From IMG/VR virus record IMGVR_UViG_3300050821_001630, positions 1 through 51,805 of that record: a stretch of 51,805 bases of DNA; one strand, given 5' to 3'. The translations under genes were made by a program, and so were the position numbers. Positions within the stretch are counted from its first letter, which is position 1. Each line of letters begins with the position of its first letter. The notes beneath the pieces were generated by a model. It worked only from the letters and a program-made list of their open reading frames with translations. It had not been told where the DNA came from and searched no databases. Source of the DNA: a virus. Shown piece after piece: positions 48,668 to 51,805 of this stretch.

Positions 48668-50574
48668 ACATGTCCTAGCGGTTTAGGTTTTGGATTTGGT
48701 GGAGCTTTGCCTCCCTGATTGATTTGTTTCTCTAGTGCTTCAAGCTGGTCTGCATAATGTTCTACTATTGGGAAAGCATGAACTCGTCCAATATCAGAAA
48801 ACATCTGAGGTTCTTTGCTTAGCTTAATAATACCCTGCGCCAGAGATTTGAGCATTTGCAGACCATATTGAAGCATCTGCATTTGTGAAGACTGTTGTTG
48901 CTGTTGCTGTTGTTGAGCTTGTTGTTGTATCGCTTGAACATACTTCGCAGCATTGAGAGGAAACAGTAAACTAATCAAGTCTATCATGAAAGGAGAAGCC
49001 GCAGCAGTCTGTTGCATAACTGGCCAAGCTTGTTGCATTGCTTGAATCATTTGTTGTTTCTCTACAACATCAGTATCACCAGAAGGCTTTACTATAAATG
49101 TTCTGTCATACAACGGTCTAACAGCTTGATTAACAACAATCAATCCTGCTTGAACTCTTGACTTGATAACATCTGACATTGTAGTATAAAGAGACTTCAA
49201 TGCAATAGAAAAAAGAACAACCTGCACAGTGCTTAAAATCTGTGCTTGCTGAGAAGCAACTTGAATTTCTTTTGCAGTCTTGCGACTATCTTTTCTATTC
49301 TGAACAGCAAAGTTTACTTGAGAAGTTTCGTTTTGATTTCCTGTAACAAGTGCATTAATCGCACTAAATATTCCAGGGTCGTTGCCTTGAAGTGTAAAGG
49401 CTTGCACTTTGGCATTAATCACACTACCTGAACGAAAGAAGATATTCTTCTGCAACATCAAGTCATCATTGGGGTCAGAAACATCTTTAGAAAAATACAT
49501 TCCAGCTGCACGACGTTCCTTTGTGCAAGCAGTTGATAATAGAGAAGTGACTGCTTCTTGTAAGTCTTGGTCAAGAAATACTCGACCCTTTAGCATACTT
49601 ATAGTGTCATTCTCACTAATTAAATATGGAAATAAGAAGTAGGGATACTGTGTCTCATAAGCATTTTCAGACTGAGGTTGTGGAGTTTTTCCAACCATTT
49701 TACTCAATCCAGCACCCACTTTTTGCATTGTTGAGGGAGGATTAATCTTCCTACGGCCTATATAAAGAGGTCTAGGTTTACGTAACCAATCATCACAAAT
49801 TGTTGGACAAGTCCAAGCAACATTGACAACTCCATTGATACGAAACATTACCTTCTTAATACGATATAAAGAACGACCCTCATTATCAATTTGGTTATTT
49901 GTGATTGTAGTATCAGCTTGTTCAGGAGAACTATCAATAACTTTCTTACATTGATTGTAATCAAAGTCGTCATCTTGAAGATTTTTAGGGTCTCCACAGA
50001 GTTCTAGGAGTCTAGTTTTAGTGAAGTAGTAGGCGCGCTCTGTGTATTCAACAGCCTGCAAGTCACGTGTATCTTGCAGATAAGCAAAATCCCCAAACTG
50101 CACTGACTCTGTTCCTAGTTCTCCAGGATTATTTAAATCCATTACTAGTTCCATAACCCCATATCCGTTGGCTTGGAAGTTATCTATATTCGAAAACATA
50201 GATAACTGCCAGCCATCGAATCGAATTTTCTTGGTTAGGTCTTTCTCCAACAATGATAAGTCAACTGTTGGGTCAAGACTATCCTCAAGAATTACTGCTC
50301 TTGGGGATTGAGTAATATACTGGACATAAGCACTTTGTTCACGCCTAATATTGGTATCAATGATATGTTGAGGAATATACATCTCATCAGGCTGTAAACG
50401 CCCTTCTTCACGCTCTGCCTCAATATCAACTTCAGCATAACGTAATCTGCGAGATGCAATAGACTTAAGAGCCAAGTCCTCCATAACTTGGTCTAACTCT
50501 TTAAGTTTTGTTTCAACAACTTTGTAGTCGGCTGAGTTTATATACCGACTATTATCATCATAACCGTAGTCCAT
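48664..50574 (-). CDS. Portal protein, 636 aa
   Basis: Dodecameric head-vertex channel. Size and order (after small head genes, before scaffold and capsid) and a helical N-terminal region followed by a long mixed domain fit a podoviral portal. A Gln-rich stretch (residues 540-565, QQQAQQQQQQQQSSQ) precedes the C-terminal helical barrel (LQMLKSLAQGIIKL). I see no motif that identifies a family more exactly. Confidence 0.8.
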   Translation of the reverse strand: MDYGYDDNSRYINSADYKVVETKLKELDQVMEDLALKSIASRRLRYAEVDIEAEREEGRLQPDEMYIPQHIIDTNIRREQSAYVQYITQSPRAVILEDSLDPTVDLSLLEKDLTKKIRFDGWQLSMFSNIDNFQANGYGVMELVMDLNNPGELGTESVQFGDFAYLQDTRDLQAVEYTERAYYFTKTRLLELCGDPKNLQDDDFDYNQCKKVIDSSPEQADTTITNNQIDNEGRSLYRIKKVMFRINGVVNVAWTCPTICDDWLRKPRPLYIGRRKINPPSTMQKVGAGLSKMVGKTPQPQSENAYETQYPYFLFPYLISENDTISMLKGRVFLDQDLQEAVTSLLSTACTKERRAAGMYFSKDVSDPNDDLMLQKNIFFRSGSVINAKVQAFTLQGNDPGIFSAINALVTGNQNETSQVNFAVQNRKDSRKTAKEIQVASQQAQILSTVQVVLFSIALKSLYTTMSDVIKSRVQAGLIVVNQAVRPLYDRTFIVKPSGDTDVVEKQQMIQAMQQAWPVMQQTAAASPFMIDLISLLFPLNAAKYVQAIQQQAQQQQQQQQSSQMQMLQYGLQMLKSLAQGIIKLSKEPQMFSDIGRVHAFPIVEHYADQLEALEKQINQGGKAPPNPKPKPLGHV

Positions 50575-50580
50575 AATGTT

Positions 50581-50862
50581 TTATTCTCCAACAGAAGAAG
50601 GAGCACCCTCCATACTATACTCTTTAGGAGTATCTTGTTCCTCTTGACGCATAGCATCCTCACGGTCATTCATCTTGCTGCGCAAATGAGACAACTCATG
50701 CTTCGTAGCTTTATGAGTAATCTTATGCGCAGCAGATTGATATTCTTCACTAACATCTACACCTTGCATTGGTGCATTTTGTTTATCTTCCTCTAGTCCA
50801 GCATTCTCTTTCTTGACTGCTTTACCGGGCTTATGGTAGTCGTCCATTTTATCAGATAGCAT
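50581..50862 (-). CDS. 93-aa charged protein before the portal
   Basis: Very hydrophilic, Lys/Glu-rich (GLEEDKQNAPMQGVDVSEE; HKATKHELSHLRSKMNDRED), predicted mostly coil and helix. Six bases before the portal start. Probably a minor head component; function unknown. Confidence 0.55.
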   Translation of the reverse strand: MLSDKMDDYHKPGKAVKKENAGLEEDKQNAPMQGVDVSEEYQSAAHKITHKATKHELSHLRSKMNDREDAMRQEEQDTPKEYSMEGAPSSVGE

Positions 50863-50865
50863 ATG

Positions 50866-51057
50866 TTATGAGGGTTCTATAGTTAACCATGTAACTGTGC
50901 AACGAATAACAACATGATAAGCAGATGGAATATTTTCAAAAGTTCCTCCATCAACTGCAACCAATATTGCTCCGTCTTCTTCATCTGTAATAGTAATACC
51001 ACGACCACGAACTGTAGCACCACTTGCTAACCAACTGACTATACTTCCTTTTTTCAT
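50866..51057 (-). CDS. 63-aa hypothetical protein
   Basis: Small beta-rich protein (GSIVSWLASGATVRGRGITI; DEEDGAILVAVDGG), in the manner of a small SH3/OB-like barrel. Three bases separate it from each neighbour. Function unknown. Confidence 0.55.
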   Translation of the reverse strand: MKKGSIVSWLASGATVRGRGITITDEEDGAILVAVDGGTFENIPSAYHVVIRCTVTWLTIEPS

Positions 51058-51060
51058 ATA

Positions 51061-51384
51061 TTAGATATTAGAAGGAACTCGCACACTAACAGGAGATTCA
51101 ACAGGAACATTCTGTGGAATCACAGGTGCTTTCTTAACTGGAATCTCTTGTTTAGGAACTGTTGGCGGAATGGCAGAAGCAGTATCAGCAACAGATGTAG
51201 TTCCAACCTTAACCCAATTACCTGCAACCCTCCCCGGCCCCGGAGGAATCTCAAAACTCTCTCTATCATCATTAAACATACCTACTTCACCAGTATCTTT
51301 GTTCTTATACTGTGACATGATATGACCACGATATTGAATGTTAGTAGGTGGCTCGACATAACCGCATTTAGGACATGTTTCCAT
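51061..51384 (-). CDS. 107-aa protein with zinc knuckle
   Basis: Begins METCPKCGYVEPP, one CxxC knuckle, then a GNWVKVG strand and a Pro-rich disordered tail (PKQEIPVKKAPVIPQNVP). Probably a minor head or packaging factor; its partner cysteines are absent, so zinc would be bound by a dimer or not at all. Confidence 0.6.
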   Translation of the reverse strand: METCPKCGYVEPPTNIQYRGHIMSQYKNKDTGEVGMFNDDRESFEIPPGPGRVAGNWVKVGTTSVADTASAIPPTVPKQEIPVKKAPVIPQNVPVESPVSVRVPSNI

Positions 51385-51401
51385 AATATTATATTAGTTG
51401 A

Positions 51402-51629
51402 TTATTTTTTAGTTGAATCAGGCACTGTCGCAGCCTTTATATCGTCTGCATGAAGAACTTCTTGCAAATTAGGGTATGGGTCATTTGGTGTAGTAATTGC
51501 TACACGACCATTACATGAATCATTGCCTGCAACAGCATCATAAAGAATCCCACCATAAGCAATTCCGTTTGATAATACTGCTACGACCTTGTCACCATTC
51601 TTAGCTTCTCTACCATTTTTATAGTGCAT
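51402..51629 (-). CDS. 75-aa hypothetical protein downstream of terminase
   Basis: Beta-rich N-terminal half (DKVVAVLSNGIAYGGILYD). It starts ten bases after the terminase stop, with TAATATAATATT in front of its ATG. Function unknown. Confidence 0.58.
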   Translation of the reverse strand: MHYKNGREAKNGDKVVAVLSNGIAYGGILYDAVAGNDSCNGRVAITTPNDPYPNLQEVLHADDIKAATVPDSTKK

Positions 51630-51638
51630 AATATTATA

Positions 51639-51805
51639 TTAGTTATTTGTTAACTGTCTAGCTGCATTGTATCTAGCAATCTCGTTGTTGAGAATACTAA
51701 AATCTTGTTGGTTGTTATTTGCTTTAAATTTACGATTATTATTCTCTCCTTTAGCCCATGAACGAGTGTCTAAAGGAAACGCGACTAGTTTCTTATCAGA
51801 CTCAA
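51639..51805 (-). CDS. terL: Terminase large subunit, C-terminal end
   Basis: Continuation of the terminase from base 1. The last 21 codons lie at 51642-51704 plus the junction codon, reading QDFSILNNEIARYNAARQLT before the TAA at 51639-51641; 51708-51805 repeats the first 98 bases. Merging the repeat keeps the frame. Confidence 0.93.
   Translation of the reverse strand, partial: ESDKKLVAFPLDTRSWAKGENNNRKFKANNNQQDFSILNNEIARYNAARQLTNN
51708..51805. repeat. Second copy of the 98-base terminal repeat
   Basis: Identical to bases 1-98; see that entry. It marks the closure of the circular sequence and should be counted once. Confidence 0.93.

Overview
The window is a complete or nearly complete tailed-phage genome, opened inside the large-terminase gene. 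Bases 1-98 are repeated exactly at 51708-51805, and the terminase frame reads straight through the joined ends, so the molecule is circular or circularly permuted with about 51,707 unique bases. The DNA is AT-rich apart from one GC-richer block at about 41-44.6 kb. Gene order (portal, scaffold, capsid, two tail-tube or adaptor proteins, a run of large Ala/Gln/Asn-rich ejection-type proteins, no tape measure or sheath) points to a short-tailed, podovirus-like phage. The host is a Gram-negative bacterium: several products carry Sec signal peptides or a lipobox. Thr-Asn-Thr-rich exported proteins and AT-rich start regions without Shine-Dalgarno sites would suit Verrucomicrobiota or Bacteroidota, but this is an inference from style only.

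Layout. Rightward (plus strand): 4.5-13.9 kb carries one GC-richer gene, a long series of tiny proteins joined by ATGA overlaps, an SF2 helicase and a sigma-54 activator ATPase. After a 750-base RNA-like region, 14.6-25.9 kb carries the replication and nucleotide genes: a Cas4/RecB-like nuclease, dNMP kinase, Sak4-like ATPase, MazG-like hydrolase, a DUF669-like protein, a family A DNA polymerase split into two genes, and a DUF3987-type primase/helicase. Leftward (minus strand), starting at about 3.3 kb and running through the ends of the window down to 25.9 kb: DnaQ exonuclease, small terminase, two small membrane proteins (holin-like), large terminase, portal, scaffold, capsid, a set of signal-peptide proteins with a beta-helix protein, membrane proteins, fibres, tail tube and ejection proteins.

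Two things stand out. First, the phage encodes its own sigma-54 activator (12650-13570: GSFTGA loop, Walker motifs, no DNA-binding domain) and carries near-consensus -24/-12 promoters at 7253, 13927 and 47118 (minus), with a weaker one at 3309 (minus). They lie before a single-gene unit, the replication operon, the capsid gene and the packaging operon. This looks like a phage-controlled switch of the host's sigma-54 polymerase; no rpoN is visible in the window. Second, nearly every long non-coding stretch (3.5-4.4, 5.1-5.66, 7.1-7.25 and 13.95-14.62 kb) is packed with inverted-repeat-bounded elements of 54-218 bases, each closed by its own 6-17 bp helix and containing internal hairpins. The clearest set is a head-to-tail array at 13955-14621 that begins at the predicted sigma-54 transcription start. 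They match no tRNA or other RNA class I can name.

The likely programme: the rightward early genes make the activator; the activator then opens sigma-54 promoters for the RNA array plus replication genes, for the 207-residue protein, and for capsid and packaging. All coordinates of RNA elements and promoters come from reading complementarity and consensus by eye; no folding or search was run.
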